Assembly: GCA_949291125.1 (NCBI GenBank)
Contig: CASEUJ010000018.1
Span: forward strand, 1 to 64,000
DNA: 64,000 bases
Reading direction: 5' to 3'
DNA from: an uncultured Ruminococcus sp.
GTDB taxonomy: Bacteria > Bacillota > Clostridia > Oscillospirales > Ruminococcaceae
How positions within the stretch are numbered: the stretch's first letter is position 1; each line of letters opens with the position of its first letter. The position numbers were made by a program, and so were the translations under genes. The notes beneath the pieces are model-generated. The model was not told the origin of the DNA and made no database searches. It was given only the letters and a program-made list of their open reading frames with translations. Positions 1 through 10,190 of this stretch are shown one piece after another.

Positions 1-61
1 ATTCGAACCCACGACCTCTGCCGTGACAGGGCAGCGTTCTAACCAACTGAACTACCAGACC
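1..61 (-). tRNA. tRNA-Asp (GTC), 3' end cut by window edge
   Basis: On the minus strand the sequence folds as a tRNA with 5' acceptor strand GGTCTGG, a D-arm, and an anticodon stem-loop whose loop CTGTCAC gives anticodon GTC. The T-loop TTCGAAT is reached at the window edge, so the 3' acceptor strand lies outside. It follows tRNA-Val by only 3 bases and was probably transcribed with it from the promoter at 188-216. Confidence 0.96.
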
Positions 62-64
62 ATA

Positions 65-140
65 TGGTGGAAACTATAGGGCTCGAACCTATGACCCTCT
101 GCTTGTAAGGCAGATGCTCTCCCAGCTGAGCTAAGCTTCC
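65..140 (-). tRNA. tRNA-Val (TAC)
   Basis: Complete 76-nt cloverleaf on the minus strand. The acceptor strands GGAAGCT and AGTTTCC pair, the discriminator is A, and CCA is encoded in the DNA. The anticodon loop CTTACAA gives TAC. First gene of a two-tRNA unit with tRNA-Asp. Confidence 0.97.
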
Positions 141-187
141 ACGTTATTTTACCGCGGTGTTTTGTTCTGATCACCAGCGACTTATAC

Positions 188-216
188 AGTATATCACACC
201 CTTATTGAAATGTCAA
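188..216 (-). promoter_or_regulatory. Promoter of the tRNA-Val/tRNA-Asp unit
   Basis: Minus strand reads TTGACA, a 17-base spacer, then TATACT, about 45 bases upstream of tRNA-Val. Near-consensus housekeeping sigma promoter. I see nothing else between 217 and 321. Confidence 0.8.
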
Positions 217-321
217 GCGTTTTTTTCAAAAAAATTCAGGTTTGTCAAGTGTGTATAGTTTCAACAATATTTTATTAGACATAATATACAAAATCCAGAC
301 GCTTTTCACCCCGTTTCATCT

Positions 322-2367
322 TTAATTGCGCCCATTTTCTCCGCTGCGTGCAAACAGTCGCAGCACTTCAAGGCGCAGCGCATGATTTTCCGGTTTAGAA
401 AGATCCGGATCACTTTTCAGCACATCCCTCGCCGTCTCCTGCACTTCATGCAAGAGCGCAGTGTCCTGTGTCAAGTCTGCAATCTGAAGCGGCGGCAAAC
501 CGTGTTGGCGCTCGCCAAAAAAGTCGCCCGGCCCACGCAGTCGCAGATCTTCTTCCGCAATCTCAAAGCCATCGCTGGTGCGACTCATGATCTGCATCCG
601 CATGCGGCAGTCGTCAGTCACATGATCAGTCACTAAGATGCAATAGCTCTGCGCCCTGCCGCGTCCAACTCGTCCGCGAAGTTGGTGAAGTTGGGACAAG
701 CCGAACCGATCGGCATTCTCCACCAACAAAATGGTTGCATTCGGCACATCCACACCAACTTCAATCACAGTGGTGCTGACAAGGATGTCATATGCATGCG
801 CACGGAATGCACGCATGACCGTATCTTTCTCTGCCGCCTTCATTTTGCCGTGCAAAAGTCCCACACGATAATCCGAAAACGCACCTTCCCGGATACGCTG
901 CGCATAAGTCGTTGCAGCCTGAAGATCGTTCTCCTCGTGTTCCTCGATCGCCGCACAGACAATATACGCCTGATGTCCCTGTTCCAGCTGTTGGCGGATA
1001 AAGCCATAGGCACGTGTACGCAATTTCCCCGTCACCGCAAACGTCCGAATCGGAAGGCGTCCATTCGGCAGCTGGCGCAGCACGGAGATATCAAGATCGC
1101 CATAAATCATCAGCGCCAGTGTCCGCGGAATCGGCGTTGCGGACATGACCAGCTTATGCGGTACGCCGCCCTTATCAGCAAGCATCGCACGCTGTGCCAC
1201 ACCAAACCGATGCTGTTCATCCGTGATGACAAATCCCAGTTTTTGAAACACAACATCCTTCTGAAAAATAGCATGTGTCCCGACCACCATTTGTAAGGTC
1301 CCGTCGGCCAGCGCAACATAGACCGCACGCTTTTCTTTTACACGCAGTGATCCCGTCAATAAGCCAACCGTAATACCAAGAGGCTCGAGAAATTCCTTCA
1401 GCGTTTGATAGTGTTGCGCCGCCAGAATTTCCGTCGGCGCCATCATGGCACACTGTACGCCATTTTGTATCGCAAAATAACATGCTGCCGCCGCGACCGC
1501 CGTCTTGCCGCTTCCCACATCACCTTGCAAAAGCCGGTTCATCGGAACAGGCGCACATAAATCGTGTGTGATCTCCGCAACCGCCTGACGCTGACCATCT
1601 GTCATCCGAAACGGCAGCGCCGCAAAATATGGTTCGAGGTCGGTATCTTGCCGCATCGGATAAGCAGTCTTTTCCTGATTTTCTGTGCGACGGATTAGCA
1701 TCCCAAGCTGTAATTGCAATAGCTCGTCAAACGCCAGCCGCCGGCGCGCTGCGAACATTTGATCTAAGCTTTCCGGGAAATGGATCTGTTCTAGTGCTGT
1801 GCAAAGCAACATTAGTCCATGTGCTCTACGCATTTTTTCCGGCATCCACTCAAACGGCTTTGCGCGCATAAAGGCAATCGCCTGTTTGACCGCCTGTGTC
1901 AGCGCTTGCAGAGATAGCCCGGTCGTAAGCGGATAAAGCGGACAAATCAGATTTTTGCTGTTGTCAAGCAGCACATGCGGTGCTGTGATCTCTCGTCGCA
2001 GCAGATTCCCCTGGATCTTCCCGGACATGCGATACCACTCGCCAATGCGGAGTGCACGAAATCCATAGACATTATTATAAATCACGATCGTAATATCAGA
2101 AACTTCATCGGTCGCCACTGCCTTATAGATTGTCATGCCCTTTCGGATATACTGCGGCGCAGATTTATTCACGATCTTCACACGGATCACACTGGTTTCC
2201 CCCGGTTGTGTCGCCGCGATTGGAACAGGTGCCGTATAATCGAGGTAATGGCGTGGCACATGATACAGCAAATCATATGGCGTCTGGATCCCAAGGCGCG
2301 CCAGCGCTTCGGCACGTTTTTCGCCAATACCTTTGAGCCGGGATACCGGCTGAAACAGTTCATCCAT
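322..2367 (-). CDS. recG: ATP-dependent DNA helicase RecG
   Basis: Branch-migrating helicase that remodels stalled replication forks and recombination intermediates. The product is 681 aa. An N-terminal wedge/OB region is followed by a superfamily 2 helicase core with Walker A GDVGSGKT near residue 283, the DEAD-type box DEQHRFG near 384, motif [13 protein letters not shown] near 409, and the C-terminal RecG segment containing DLRLRGPGDFFG. The chosen ATG at 2367 has AAAGGA nine bases upstream; an in-frame ATG at 2394 has no better site. It is transcribed alone, with its own promoter at 2422-2451. Length and motifs match the family, so the call is firm. Confidence 0.97.
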   Translation of the reverse strand: MDELFQPVSRLKGIGEKRAEALARLGIQTPYDLLYHVPRHYLDYTAPVPIAATQPGETSVIRVKIVNKSAPQYIRKGMTIYKAVATDEVSDITIVIYNNVYGFRALRIGEWYRMSGKIQGNLLRREITAPHVLLDNSKNLICPLYPLTTGLSLQALTQAVKQAIAFMRAKPFEWMPEKMRRAHGLMLLCTALEQIHFPESLDQMFAARRRLAFDELLQLQLGMLIRRTENQEKTAYPMRQDTDLEPYFAALPFRMTDGQRQAVAEITHDLCAPVPMNRLLQGDVGSGKTAVAAAACYFAIQNGVQCAMMAPTEILAAQHYQTLKEFLEPLGITVGLLTGSLRVKEKRAVYVALADGTLQMVVGTHAIFQKDVVFQKLGFVITDEQHRFGVAQRAMLADKGGVPHKLVMSATPIPRTLALMIYGDLDISVLRQLPNGRLPIRTFAVTGKLRTRAYGFIRQQLEQGHQAYIVCAAIEEHEENDLQAATTYAQRIREGAFSDYRVGLLHGKMKAAEKDTVMRAFRAHAYDILVSTTVIEVGVDVPNATILLVENADRFGLSQLHQLRGRVGRGRAQSYCILVTDHVTDDCRMRMQIMSRTSDGFEIAEEDLRLRGPGDFFGERQHGLPPLQIADLTQDTALLHEVQETARDVLKSDPDLSKPENHALRLEVLRLFARSGENGRN

Positions 2368-2421
2368 CGGAACAAGTCCTTTCCCCGTGACCAAATATGA
2401 TCACATCATACTACTTCATTT

Positions 2422-2451
2422 ATTATACCACACATCCAAGTAAAGTCGCAA
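2422..2451 (-). promoter_or_regulatory. recG promoter
   Basis: Minus strand TTGCGA, an 18-base spacer ending in TGG, then TATAAT, about 55 bases upstream of the recG start. Confidence 0.65.
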
Positions 2452-2488
2452 GCCTGAATCCGGCATGTGTCATTACTTACAGCAATAC

Positions 2489-2523
2489 AAAAGACCCCCC
2501 ATTTAACTGGAAGGGTCTTTTTG
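2489..2523. terminator. Intrinsic terminator downstream of the sugar-binding lipoprotein gene
   Basis: The stem AAAAGACCC pairs with GGGTCTTTT around a loop of about 15 bases. There are T-rich tails on both strands; on the minus strand it lies 30 bases after the stop codon at 2553. Confidence 0.7.
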
Positions 2524-2552
2524 AGATCTGACTGATCCATCTAAAACGTAGA

Positions 2553-4013
2553 TCAGTTGTTATAGCCTGAGATGACTTCGTCAATTACTGCAGACCACTC
2601 ATCACGCAGCACTGCCCACGAGTCCTTTTCGCCGTTCAGAAGTGCAGAAGTCAGGTTGTTCATGACGCCTCTTGTTTCGTAGGTATATTCACCGTCGCCG
2701 TACATTCTGCTGCCCATGCCATAGCCAAAGTCAAATACCGGGGTGATATTGGTCGGATCCTTGTATTCCTGCAACGCATCGTACTGTTCTTCGGTCACAT
2801 AGGTCTTGAGTTTACCCTGTGCATTGTATTCCGGAATGATCGCCTTTTCCTTGGCTGCATCCTGATACTCATCGATAATCATCGCCATACGCTCGCACTT
2901 AATGTACGCCGCAACTGCGTCGCCCTTGTCAGAATTCTTGACCAGCATTCTTGCACCGAAATTGCAGTTCAGGTAATATTCATCTGCATCCGGATCCTTC
3001 GGGAATGGCACGATCATCAGGTCGTTTTCTTCCACAAATCCCTCGTCATTGATCTCTGGATCCGGTACATTCTGTACGTTTGAAGTGCCGAGTGCCCAGT
3101 CAGCCATGCCGAAGAACAGCGTCGAGCCATCATCTACCAGATAACCATACCATGTCGGATCGTACATGTTCAGGCTCATAATCTGTTCCATGATACCTTC
3201 AGCTTCTTCAATCGCAGGGCTATTGATATTATTGGTGAAAGTTTCGCCATCGTAATTGACAAAAGTTTCACCAGTCGACTGTACAATCGCCTGACCGAAC
3301 CAACCGTTGATGCCATAGCGCGTCTCGCCGTCGCTTGCATTGGTCACAAATGTTTCCATCATTTCCATAAAGGTGTCCCAGTTCCAGTCGCCATCTTCGT
3401 ACAGTTCATATGGATCATCCAAACCGTTTTCTTCACACATCGAGCGGCTGTATGTGATCAGCAGTGGGTCAGACAGACAATACGGTACAACATAATGACC
3501 GCCATTATATTCAAACATTTCAATGACATCCGACATATCCGCCCAGATCTCATCATCAAGATCGAGATAATCGTCAAGCGGCTGATACTGATCTTTTGTT
3601 ACACCGTTTGGTACTGCATCCCACTCATACGGGAACATATCCACCGGATCACCACCGAGAATACGGTTTGCAAGCGTATCAAACTTGGTGTCCGAAGTAC
3701 AAGAGATATACTCCACCTTGGCGCCATAATAGTCCTCAAACAGCGTCAATGCCACGCTGCGATCCTGATTATTGGTCGGATTAAGGTCATAGTCTGCAAG
3801 CCAATAGATCGTCTGACCCTTGATATCCGGATCACCGGCAACCATTTCTTCCACCTGGCTGAGGTCAACAGCAACATCGTCTTCTTCCTTATACAACGAA
3901 TCTGCCGAAGAAGACGAAGAACTGCCCTCCGAGCCACTATCGCCGCAGCCGGCAAATGCGCCCACTGTCGTCAGCGCCATCAGTGCCGCAAGGATACGTG
4001 TTAGTTTTTTCAT
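2553..4013 (-). CDS. Extracellular solute-binding lipoprotein of a sugar ABC importer
   Basis: Predicted membrane-anchored receptor for a carbohydrate ABC importer (family 1 type solute-binding protein, 486 aa). The start MKKLTRILAALMAL leads into a lipoprotein signal with lipobox AFAGC, cysteine near residue 22, then a Ser/Gly-rich tether and an acidic ligand-binding body. The ATG at 4013 is preceded by AAAGGAG; the upstream in-frame ATG at 4061 would bury the signal peptide. No permease or ATPase gene is adjacent, so it is an orphan receptor here and must work with permeases encoded elsewhere. It has its own promoter (4129-4157) and terminator. The ligand cannot be read from sequence; an oligosaccharide from plant wall breakdown is a plausible inference. 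Confidence 0.9.
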   Translation of the reverse strand: MKKLTRILAALMALTTVGAFAGCGDSGSEGSSSSSSADSLYKEEDDVAVDLSQVEEMVAGDPDIKGQTIYWLADYDLNPTNNQDRSVALTLFEDYYGAKVEYISCTSDTKFDTLANRILGGDPVDMFPYEWDAVPNGVTKDQYQPLDDYLDLDDEIWADMSDVIEMFEYNGGHYVVPYCLSDPLLITYSRSMCEENGLDDPYELYEDGDWNWDTFMEMMETFVTNASDGETRYGINGWFGQAIVQSTGETFVNYDGETFTNNINSPAIEEAEGIMEQIMSLNMYDPTWYGYLVDDGSTLFFGMADWALGTSNVQNVPDPEINDEGFVEENDLMIVPFPKDPDADEYYLNCNFGARMLVKNSDKGDAVAAYIKCERMAMIIDEYQDAAKEKAIIPEYNAQGKLKTYVTEEQYDALQEYKDPTNITPVFDFGYGMGSRMYGDGEYTYETRGVMNNLTSALLNGEKDSWAVLRDEWSAVIDEVISGYNN

Positions 4014-4128
4014 GAAAAAACTCCTTTCTGATATCGCAGAACATACTTGAATTCCAAACAAATTTGCGTTTCACGTTCCAATCTCAAGCGCGTCGCTGTA
4101 CCATTTTGCACAGGACTTCTCATGATCT

Positions 4129-4157
4129 ATTATAACACAAAACGAAAATCCGGTCAA
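4129..4157 (-). promoter_or_regulatory. Promoter of the solute-binding lipoprotein gene
   Basis: Minus strand TTGACC, a 17-base spacer, TATAAT. The predicted leader is about 110 bases. It is divergent from the rnhA promoter. Confidence 0.8.
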
Positions 4158-4200
4158 GCATTCCGCCCTCTACATTTTGCATAAATTCTCGCGTCGTTTT

Positions 4201-4236
4201 TTGACAGTTGCAACACGATCGGTTTTATAGTATAAT
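4201..4236 (+). promoter_or_regulatory. rnhA promoter
   Basis: TTGACA at 4201-4206 is followed by overlapping -10 candidates: TTTATA (17-base spacing) and TATAGT (19-base spacing). The TATAAT just downstream is too far for this -35. Confidence 0.55.
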
Positions 4237-4267
4237 AAAAACAAAGCAAGCAAACAGGAGGACAAGG

Positions 4268-4705
4268 ATGAAAACCGTTGAAATTTTCACCGACGGCGCA
4301 TGCAGCGGGAATCCCGGCCCGGGCGGCTGGGGGGCAGTATTGCGCTATGGAACAATTGAAAAAGAGCTGTCCGGCGGCGAACCGGACACCACCAACAACC
4401 GCATGGAACTTTCCGGCGTCATTGCGGCGCTTTCGGCGCTCAAAGAACCATGTCGAGTGATCCTGACGACAGACAGCCGCTATGTCGTGGACAGCATTAC
4501 AAAAGGATGGGTCTATGGCTGGCAGAAACGCGGCTGGATTAAATCGGACAAAAAACCGGCGTTGAATGTTGACCTCTGGGAACAGCTTTTGCCGCTGTTA
4601 GAGCGCCATGAAGTAACATTCCAGTGGATCAAAGGCCACGCCGGGCATCCGGAAAACGAACGCTGCGACAGGCTCGCCGTCACAGCTGCAGCCGTCTTCA
4701 AATAA
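4268..4705 (+). CDS. rnhA: Ribonuclease HI
   Basis: Cytoplasmic nuclease that removes RNA from RNA-DNA hybrids (145 aa). It starts [20 protein letters not shown], the family signature carrying the first catalytic Asp. The other acidic residues are visible as Glu in NRMELSG, Asp in TDSRYV and Asp in ERCDRLA, completing the DEDD set. The ATG at 4268 has GGAGG a few bases upstream; an upstream in-frame ATG at 4208 would precede the promoter -10. Single-gene unit ending at the strong terminator 4731-4770. Confidence 0.97.
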   Translation: MKTVEIFTDGACSGNPGPGGWGAVLRYGTIEKELSGGEPDTTNNRMELSGVIAALSALKEPCRVILTTDSRYVVDSITKGWVYGWQKRGWIKSDKKPALNVDLWEQLLPLLERHEVTFQWIKGHAGHPENERCDRLAVTAAAVFK

Positions 4706-4730
4706 CAAATACCTTCACTTGATGCACATA

Positions 4731-4770
4731 AAGAAAGCACCCGCCAGATCCTGACAGGTGCTTTCTTTTA
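4731..4770. terminator. Bidirectional terminator between rnhA and the wall-anchored protein
   Basis: An 11-bp stem AAGAAAGCACC/GGTGCTTTCTT with a 15-base loop and T-rich tails on both strands. It serves two converging genes. Confidence 0.85.
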
Positions 4771-4820
4771 TATAGGGGTAAAATAGGGGTAAAAATGAAA
4801 AAATGGAAAATGTCTGAAAC

Positions 4821-5867
4821 TTACTTGCGCTTCTTAGTAGCCGTGAATGCACCAACGCCGAGTGCTGCTGCGGCTACCGCACCGAGTGCAACGGCTGCAA
4901 TGCCAAAGTCACCGGTTTCAGAAGTCGTCGCGTTATTCGCAGTCGAACCAGAGCTGCTACCGCGGGAACTATTGCCACTGGACGAAGAACCACCAGAGCT
5001 GCTACCGCCAGACGAAGAACCACCAGAACTGCTGCCGCCGGAGCTGTTGCCGCCGGACGAAGAACCGCCAGAGCTGCTACCGCCGGACGAAGAACCGCCG
5101 TTATCCGTCGAAGATTCATCGTCATTCGAAGAACCGTCATTGGTCGAAGAACCATCATTGGTCGAAGAACCGTCATTGGTCGAAGAGCCATCATTGGTCA
5201 AAGAGCCATCATTGGTCGAAGAGCCGTCATCAGTCGGTGTTTCTGCTTCGCCATTACCAGCAGAGAGACCACTAACTGTGAAGTTTACAACGATTGTATC
5301 TTCCGCTGCCAAGCCGCCATAAGAAGACAAATCTGTTGGGATATCCGAAACCTGCGGATTCGTCCATGCATTGAGCATGTTCACACGGATAGTGGAACCG
5401 TTATCGCTGCAACGCAGTGCACCATTTGACGGACCGCTATAGGGGATCTCATAGCTTGTGCCAGCGATCTGATTCACAACTATTGAATCGATCGTAATCG
5501 ATGCGGTACAACCTTCCGGCAGAGAACCGCTCGATGCGCTCGCGCCCTCCGGGGCAAAAGCGTATGCATTGATATTTGTTTCCAGCATCAGCAGTTCGAT
5601 AGTACCAGAACCGTTTACCATAGTTGCACTGACGGAATAAGAACCATCCCCGGTGAATTCTACTTCAGCGCCGCCGAGTTCGCCCGGCTTCCACTGTGCA
5701 TCTCCACCGGCCTGTACGCAAAGGTATGCGCCATAAGGACCCTCATCAGATGCCACAATATTGTCACCATCCCACTGAATCGCAGCGCTTGCTGTCAGCG
5801 AAGCCAGCGAAAACGCCGCAACCGCAGCAGCGGAAAATGCTGCAAACGTTTTCTTCATCATCTTCAT
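4821..5867 (-). CDS. Secreted wall-anchored protein with an unassigned beta-rich domain and Ser/Gly/Asn repeats
   Basis: The 348-aa product has four parts. A signal peptide (about residues 1-28, cleavage near TASA) is followed by an about 190-residue domain beginning IQWDGDNIV and ending NFTVSGL. Next comes a low-complexity stalk of repeated SSTNDG and then GGSSS units. The C-terminus has SETGD, a hydrophobic segment and a KKRK tail, resembling a non-canonical sortase signal. I do not recognise the globular domain, but it aligns by eye with the dockerin protein at 41241-42080: NAYA, YSGPSNGAL versus YNGPSEGAL, and AWTNP versus TWTNP. The ATG at 5867 is preceded by GAGGAGG; an earlier TTG would overlap that site. 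Role inferred: surface display, perhaps carbohydrate binding. Confidence 0.8.
   Translation of the reverse strand: MKMMKKTFAAFSAAAVAAFSLASLTASAAIQWDGDNIVASDEGPYGAYLCVQAGGDAQWKPGELGGAEVEFTGDGSYSVSATMVNGSGTIELLMLETNINAYAFAPEGASASSGSLPEGCTASITIDSIVVNQIAGTSYEIPYSGPSNGALRCSDNGSTIRVNMLNAWTNPQVSDIPTDLSSYGGLAAEDTIVVNFTVSGLSAGNGEAETPTDDGSSTNDGSLTNDGSSTNDGSSTNDGSSTNDGSSNDDESSTDNGGSSSGGSSSGGSSSGGNSSGGSSSGGSSSGGSSSGGSSSSGNSSRGSSSGSTANNATTSETGDFGIAAVALGAVAAAALGVGAFTATKKRK
4960..5240 (-). repeat. Short tandem repeats coding for the Ser/Gly and Ser/Thr/Asn/Asp stalk
   Basis: Two adjoining arrays of 15-18 bp units encode GGSSS-type and SSTNDG-type repeats. Units differ mostly at silent positions, suggesting expansion by slippage with selection on the protein. 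Stalk length probably varies between strains. Confidence 0.75.
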
Positions 5868-5944
5868 AAGAAATCTCCTCCTCAAATTAAAAACACAGTG
5901 CCGTTGTCAGATGGGCGCACCATGCCACAATGATTTCTATCAAT

Positions 5945-5973
5945 ATTATAACACAATTCCATCCCCTTGTCTA
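5945..5973 (-). promoter_or_regulatory. Promoter of the wall-anchored protein gene
   Basis: Minus strand TAGACA, a 17-base spacer, TATAAT, about 80 bases upstream of the start. Confidence 0.65.
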
Positions 5974-6045
5974 TATGCAAAATGCCGAAATCCACATTTA
6001 TTTTCCGTCAAAACCGCCGAAACTCGCACAACTGAGTGGGAATTT

Positions 6046-9000
6046 TTAGTCGGTCTCCTGCAAAATCTGCAAAACTTCCCGCATCAGTACAAGTGGGTTA
6101 TCCCGTTCAATCCGCACACCCAGATACGATCTGCCCACACTGGCAAACGTGACTCTACCGCGATATTTCGCCGAGAGCGCCTGGATCTGTCCGGCTGTCG
6201 GATGTTCCAGATAAAACAGCATATCTCCGCCGCGCTGGCTGATCTCCATAATACCAATCTTTGCCGCCGCATTCCGCAGCCGCGACACTGTAATCAGACC
6301 AGTGACCTCCTTCGGCGGTTCGCCATAGCGATCGATCAGTTCATCGATCAGATCGAGCTCGTCGTCTTGAGTTTGGACTGCCGCAATCTTACGGTACATA
6401 TCCAACCGCTGGCTCAGGCTTTCGATATAGCGTTCGGGAATGTGGGCATCGATCTGGAGATCCACGGTACACTCCGCCGTCTGCCGAATGGGTTCACCCT
6501 TTGCCTCCGCAACCGCTTCATTGAGCATCCGCAGGTACATCTCGTATCCCACTGACTCCATATGGCCATGCTGTCTGCCACCCAGCAGACTGCCTGCACC
6601 ACGGATCTCCAAATCGCGCAGTGCAATCTGAAAGCCGCTGCCGAATCGGGTGAATTCCCGCATCGCGGACAGCCGTCGCACCGATTCTTCCCGCAGTGCC
6701 TTGTCCCGGCGGAAGGTGAAATAGGCATAGGCACGGCGATTGGAACGCCCCACTCTGCCCCGGAGCTGGTACATTTGGCTAAGTCCAAAGCAGTCAGCAT
6801 TTTCCACGATCAGGGTGTTGACATTGGGGACATCCACGCCAGTTTCAATGATAGTGGTACAGACTAAAATATCTGCTTCATGTTCCACCAGCTTGCGCCA
6901 GATCTCCGACATCTCCGCCTCGCTCATCTTACCGTGCGCCACGACAATCCGGGCGTCGGGCAGGTACTTTTGCAGACGCGACGCCGTAAATTCAATGGTT
7001 TCCACGCGGTTGTGGATATAGTACACCTGACCGCCACGCTTGAGTTCCCGCTGAATCGCCTGAATGATCACCGGTTCGCTATACTCCATGACATAGGTCT
7101 GCACCGGATAGCGATCCTCCGGCGGCTGAGAGATCACGGACATATCCCGGATACCGCTCATGGCCATATTCAGCGTCCGCGGAATCGGCGTCGCAGAAAG
7201 CGTCAGCATATCCACGCCAGCGAACATGGTCTTGAACTTCTCCTTGTGTGCCACGCCAAAGCGCTGTTCCTCGTCGATGATCGCAAGCCCCAATGCGTGA
7301 AACTTAATATCATCCTGGACGATCCGGTGCGTGCCGATGAGGATATCAGTCTTGCCCCGTTCGACTTCCTTCAGGATCTCCTTCTGGCGCTTTTGCGGTA
7401 CAAAACGAGAAAGCATCGCTACATTTACCGGAAAATGTTCAAACCGGCGAAGCGCCGTCTGATAGTGCTGCATAGCAAGGACAGTTGTCGGCACTAAAAT
7501 AGCACACTGTTTCCCGCTGAGAACACACTTCATAGCAGCACGCAGCGCCACCTCGGTCTTACCGAATCCCACATCGCCGCAAAGCAGACGATCCATCGGG
7601 CGCGGCTGTTCCATATCCCGTTTGATATCCTCAATGCAGCTGAGCTGATCCTCTGTTTCCACATAAGGAAAACGTGCTTCAAATTCACGCTGAACTTCGT
7701 CATCCGGCTCAAAGGCAAAGCCCTTGGTTTTTTCACGCTTGGCATAAAGTGCAAGCAGCTCATCCGCCATATCTTTGACTGCACGGCGGACATTGCTCCG
7801 GGTCTTCTGCCATTCCGGTGAGGAAAGGCGATTGAGCTTCACATGGCTGTCCTCACGCGCACCGATATATTTTGACACCAGATCCAGCTGGGTGACCGGG
7901 ACGTAGAGATTTTCCTTCCCGGCGTATTGAATGGTGATATAGTCTTTGGTAATACCCTCGAGTTCCAATTTCCGAATGCCTAAAAATCGCCCGATTCCAT
8001 GGAGTGCGTGTACTACGAGATCCCCCGGCCGGATATCTGCCAAAGAGCGGATTTCTTCGCCGCGTCGGTGTTTTTTACGCTTTCTGCCGCTGATTGCCGC
8101 ATGGGTCTGGGTGATCATGGCGGTTTTGATTTCCGGATAGGAAAAGCCGCCGGAAAGACTGCCCACACGGAGATAAACCATGCCTGCACGCCAGACGCTG
8201 TCAGGCTTTGCCATTTCACATAAGATACCGCTCTCCTGCAAGTCCTTTTGCAGGATCGGCAATGTCTTCTCCGTCCCGGCGCATAGAATGGTGCAATAGC
8301 CCTGGTCGCAGTAATCCTTCAGATCTTCTGTCAGCTGGCGCAGTTCACCGCCCCACGGTGCGTTCTGGAGTGCATCGATGCTCAGAAGCTTCTGAAATGC
8401 GATATGCTCGCCACCCTGTAAAAAATTGCTTAGATACACCTGAAACGTATGCTCCAGCCGTGCCATACAAACCGCCGGGCTTTGATAATAGCCCTCCAGT
8501 CCTCGACAGAGTTCACCGGATTCGAGCAATAGCTTATGATCCTCCTGCTGCTGTGCCATCACGCCACGCTGGGCATCAACCACGGCACCATATTCACAAA
8601 AACACACTGTCCCAAAACCATAGTCACACACCAGAGGAGGCGTTTCCCAGAACAATGGCGCATATTTTTCGAGATGCGCTGGCATCAATCCGCTGTCAAT
8701 CCGATCGGCATCGGCATAGAGCTTTTCCTTTGCCACCGGTGCCATTTTGCCGCGCAGGGACTTTGCGTGGGTTCGAATCCGCGCCGCAAGTTCCGAAATA
8801 TCGCAGAGCATTTCCCGTGCCGGTGGGATCAGAACCGTATCGATGGGATCTGTGCGGCGCTGGGTGTCGGGATCAAAGTGAGTCAGCGTATCAATCGTAT
8901 CATCCCAGAACTCCGCACGCACCGGTGACTGCATCTGCACTGGAAAAACATCCAGAATATCGCCGCGCAGGGAAAACTGTCCCGGTCCGGACACGCTGTC

Positions 9001-9492
9001 ACTGCGGACATAGCCGCAGGCGATCAGCCATCCAGTCAGATCGGTCAGATCGACAGTACCGTCTCGTTCCAGCGTGATCATATGCGTCGCCAGCATCTCC
9101 GGGGACAGGGTCGGCTGTAAAAATGATTCCGCACTCGCCGCGATCATCCGGCACTCACCTTGTTTCATCGCCGCCAAAGCCGCGATCCGGGCGTGTTCAT
9201 ACGAGGTCGTTGCACCTTCTGTCGGCGTCAACACCCACTCTTTTGCCGGGAACAGCCGCGCCGCCGGTGCATCTAGCATCGTATTGATGTCCTCGCACAA
9301 CCGGCGCGCCTCCACTTCATCTGCCGTCACTGCCAGGATCGTCCCCACATCGCCGGACAGCGCGGCCATCAACTGTGCCCGATGAATCTGAGAAACACCG
9401 GTGAACGACACCGGACTCACGCCGTCTGCCTGTGCCTGACGCAGTGCCTGATACGCACTGAGCCGAGAAAACGACGCAGAAAACAACTGCAT
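6046..9492 (-). CDS. mfd: Transcription-repair-coupling factor Mfd
   Basis: DNA translocase that displaces RNA polymerase stalled at lesions and recruits UvrA (1148 aa, normal length). The N-terminal UvrB-like region includes [12 protein letters not shown]. The RNA-polymerase-interaction domain has [16 protein letters not shown] near residue 493. The helicase core has Walker A GDVGFGKT near 640, box DEEQRFG and motif [10 protein letters not shown]. The C-terminal TRCF domain follows [14 protein letters not shown]. The ATG at 9492 has AAGGAGG eight bases upstream; the in-frame TTG six bases earlier is less well placed. Last gene of the glmU-pth-mfd operon, 52 bases after pth. Confidence 0.97.
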   Translation of the reverse strand: MQLFSASFSRLSAYQALRQAQADGVSPVSFTGVSQIHRAQLMAALSGDVGTILAVTADEVEARRLCEDINTMLDAPAARLFPAKEWVLTPTEGATTSYEHARIAALAAMKQGECRMIAASAESFLQPTLSPEMLATHMITLERDGTVDLTDLTGWLIACGYVRSDSVSGPGQFSLRGDILDVFPVQMQSPVRAEFWDDTIDTLTHFDPDTQRRTDPIDTVLIPPAREMLCDISELAARIRTHAKSLRGKMAPVAKEKLYADADRIDSGLMPAHLEKYAPLFWETPPLVCDYGFGTVCFCEYGAVVDAQRGVMAQQQEDHKLLLESGELCRGLEGYYQSPAVCMARLEHTFQVYLSNFLQGGEHIAFQKLLSIDALQNAPWGGELRQLTEDLKDYCDQGYCTILCAGTEKTLPILQKDLQESGILCEMAKPDSVWRAGMVYLRVGSLSGGFSYPEIKTAMITQTHAAISGRKRKKHRRGEEIRSLADIRPGDLVVHALHGIGRFLGIRKLELEGITKDYITIQYAGKENLYVPVTQLDLVSKYIGAREDSHVKLNRLSSPEWQKTRSNVRRAVKDMADELLALYAKREKTKGFAFEPDDEVQREFEARFPYVETEDQLSCIEDIKRDMEQPRPMDRLLCGDVGFGKTEVALRAAMKCVLSGKQCAILVPTTVLAMQHYQTALRRFEHFPVNVAMLSRFVPQKRQKEILKEVERGKTDILIGTHRIVQDDIKFHALGLAIIDEEQRFGVAHKEKFKTMFAGVDMLTLSATPIPRTLNMAMSGIRDMSVISQPPEDRYPVQTYVMEYSEPVIIQAIQRELKRGGQVYYIHNRVETIEFTASRLQKYLPDARIVVAHGKMSEAEMSEIWRKLVEHEADILVCTTIIETGVDVPNVNTLIVENADCFGLSQMYQLRGRVGRSNRRAYAYFTFRRDKALREESVRRLSAMREFTRFGSGFQIALRDLEIRGAGSLLGGRQHGHMESVGYEMYLRMLNEAVAEAKGEPIRQTAECTVDLQIDAHIPERYIESLSQRLDMYRKIAAVQTQDDELDLIDELIDRYGEPPKEVTGLITVSRLRNAAAKIGIMEISQRGGDMLFYLEHPTAGQIQALSAKYRGRVTFASVGRSYLGVRIERDNPLVLMREVLQILQETD

Positions 9493-9544
9493 ATCCAAAG
9501 CCTCCTTCCTTTTATCCTATGTTCATCGTGTTATGCTTTATGTG

Positions 9545-10165
9545 TCAGGAACTAAACTGATTCATGGCACGATCCATTTCCCCCTGCACGATCAGCTCCG
9601 CTGCCGAAGCCGCATGTTCAAAGGCAGGTTTGAGCGCCGTTTGCTCTTCTTCGGTGAATTTCGAAAGCACCCAGTCTGCCAGATCGTACTGGGAATTGGG
9701 CTTTGCACCGACACCGATACGGATCCGCGGAAACTGATCAGCCCCAAGGCATGCAATCAAACTTTTGATGCCATTATGTCCGCCGGCACTACCCTTACGC
9801 CGAATCCGCAGCTTTCCCGGCGGCAAAGAGATATCGTCATATAGCACCAGCACATGATCTGGATTGATTTTGTAAAAGTCCGCAGCAGCAGCGACCGCCT
9901 CACCGCTGCGGTTCATATAAGTCGCCGGCTTCATAAGTATAACTCTCTGTCCGCCCAGCATGGCTTCGCCACAATCCGCACGAAACTTCATCTGAGAGAA
10001 ACCGCAGCCACACTTCTGCGCCAGCGCCTCGATAGCCAAAAAGCCTGCATTGTGCCGCGTCCATTCATATTCCAGTCCCGGATTTCCGAGCCCAACCACG
10101 ATCCATGTGAGTTTGCCATAGACCCTGCCATCACGACCCGTCTCAATCTGACGGAAAATATCCAT
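9545..10165 (-). CDS. pth: Peptidyl-tRNA hydrolase
   Basis: Releases tRNA from peptidyl-tRNAs that drop off the ribosome (206 aa). Family motifs are clear: VVGLGNPG followed by the catalytic His in TRHNAGF, MKPATYMNRSG, and the Asp of YDDISLPPGKLR followed by SAGGHNG. About 19 residues precede the usual N-terminus, an extension seen in some clostridial members. The start is uncertain. ATG at 10165 has only a weak GGGAAT upstream; ATGs at 10174 and 10195 are alternatives, the last lying inside the stem-loop at 10191-10226. Middle gene of glmU-pth-mfd. Confidence 0.95.
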   Translation of the reverse strand: MDIFRQIETGRDGRVYGKLTWIVVGLGNPGLEYEWTRHNAGFLAIEALAQKCGCGFSQMKFRADCGEAMLGGQRVILMKPATYMNRSGEAVAAAADFYKINPDHVLVLYDDISLPPGKLRIRRKGSAGGHNGIKSLIACLGADQFPRIRIGVGAKPNSQYDLADWVLSKFTEEEQTALKPAFEHAASAAELIVQGEMDRAMNQFSS

Positions 10166-10190
10166 AATTCCCATTTTGCAATATACCCAC

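Noticed and set aside
8208-9077. 289-codon plus-strand frame opposite mfd
   Set aside because: Shadow of the mfd coding strand: Pro/Arg/His-rich, with no start signals or motifs.
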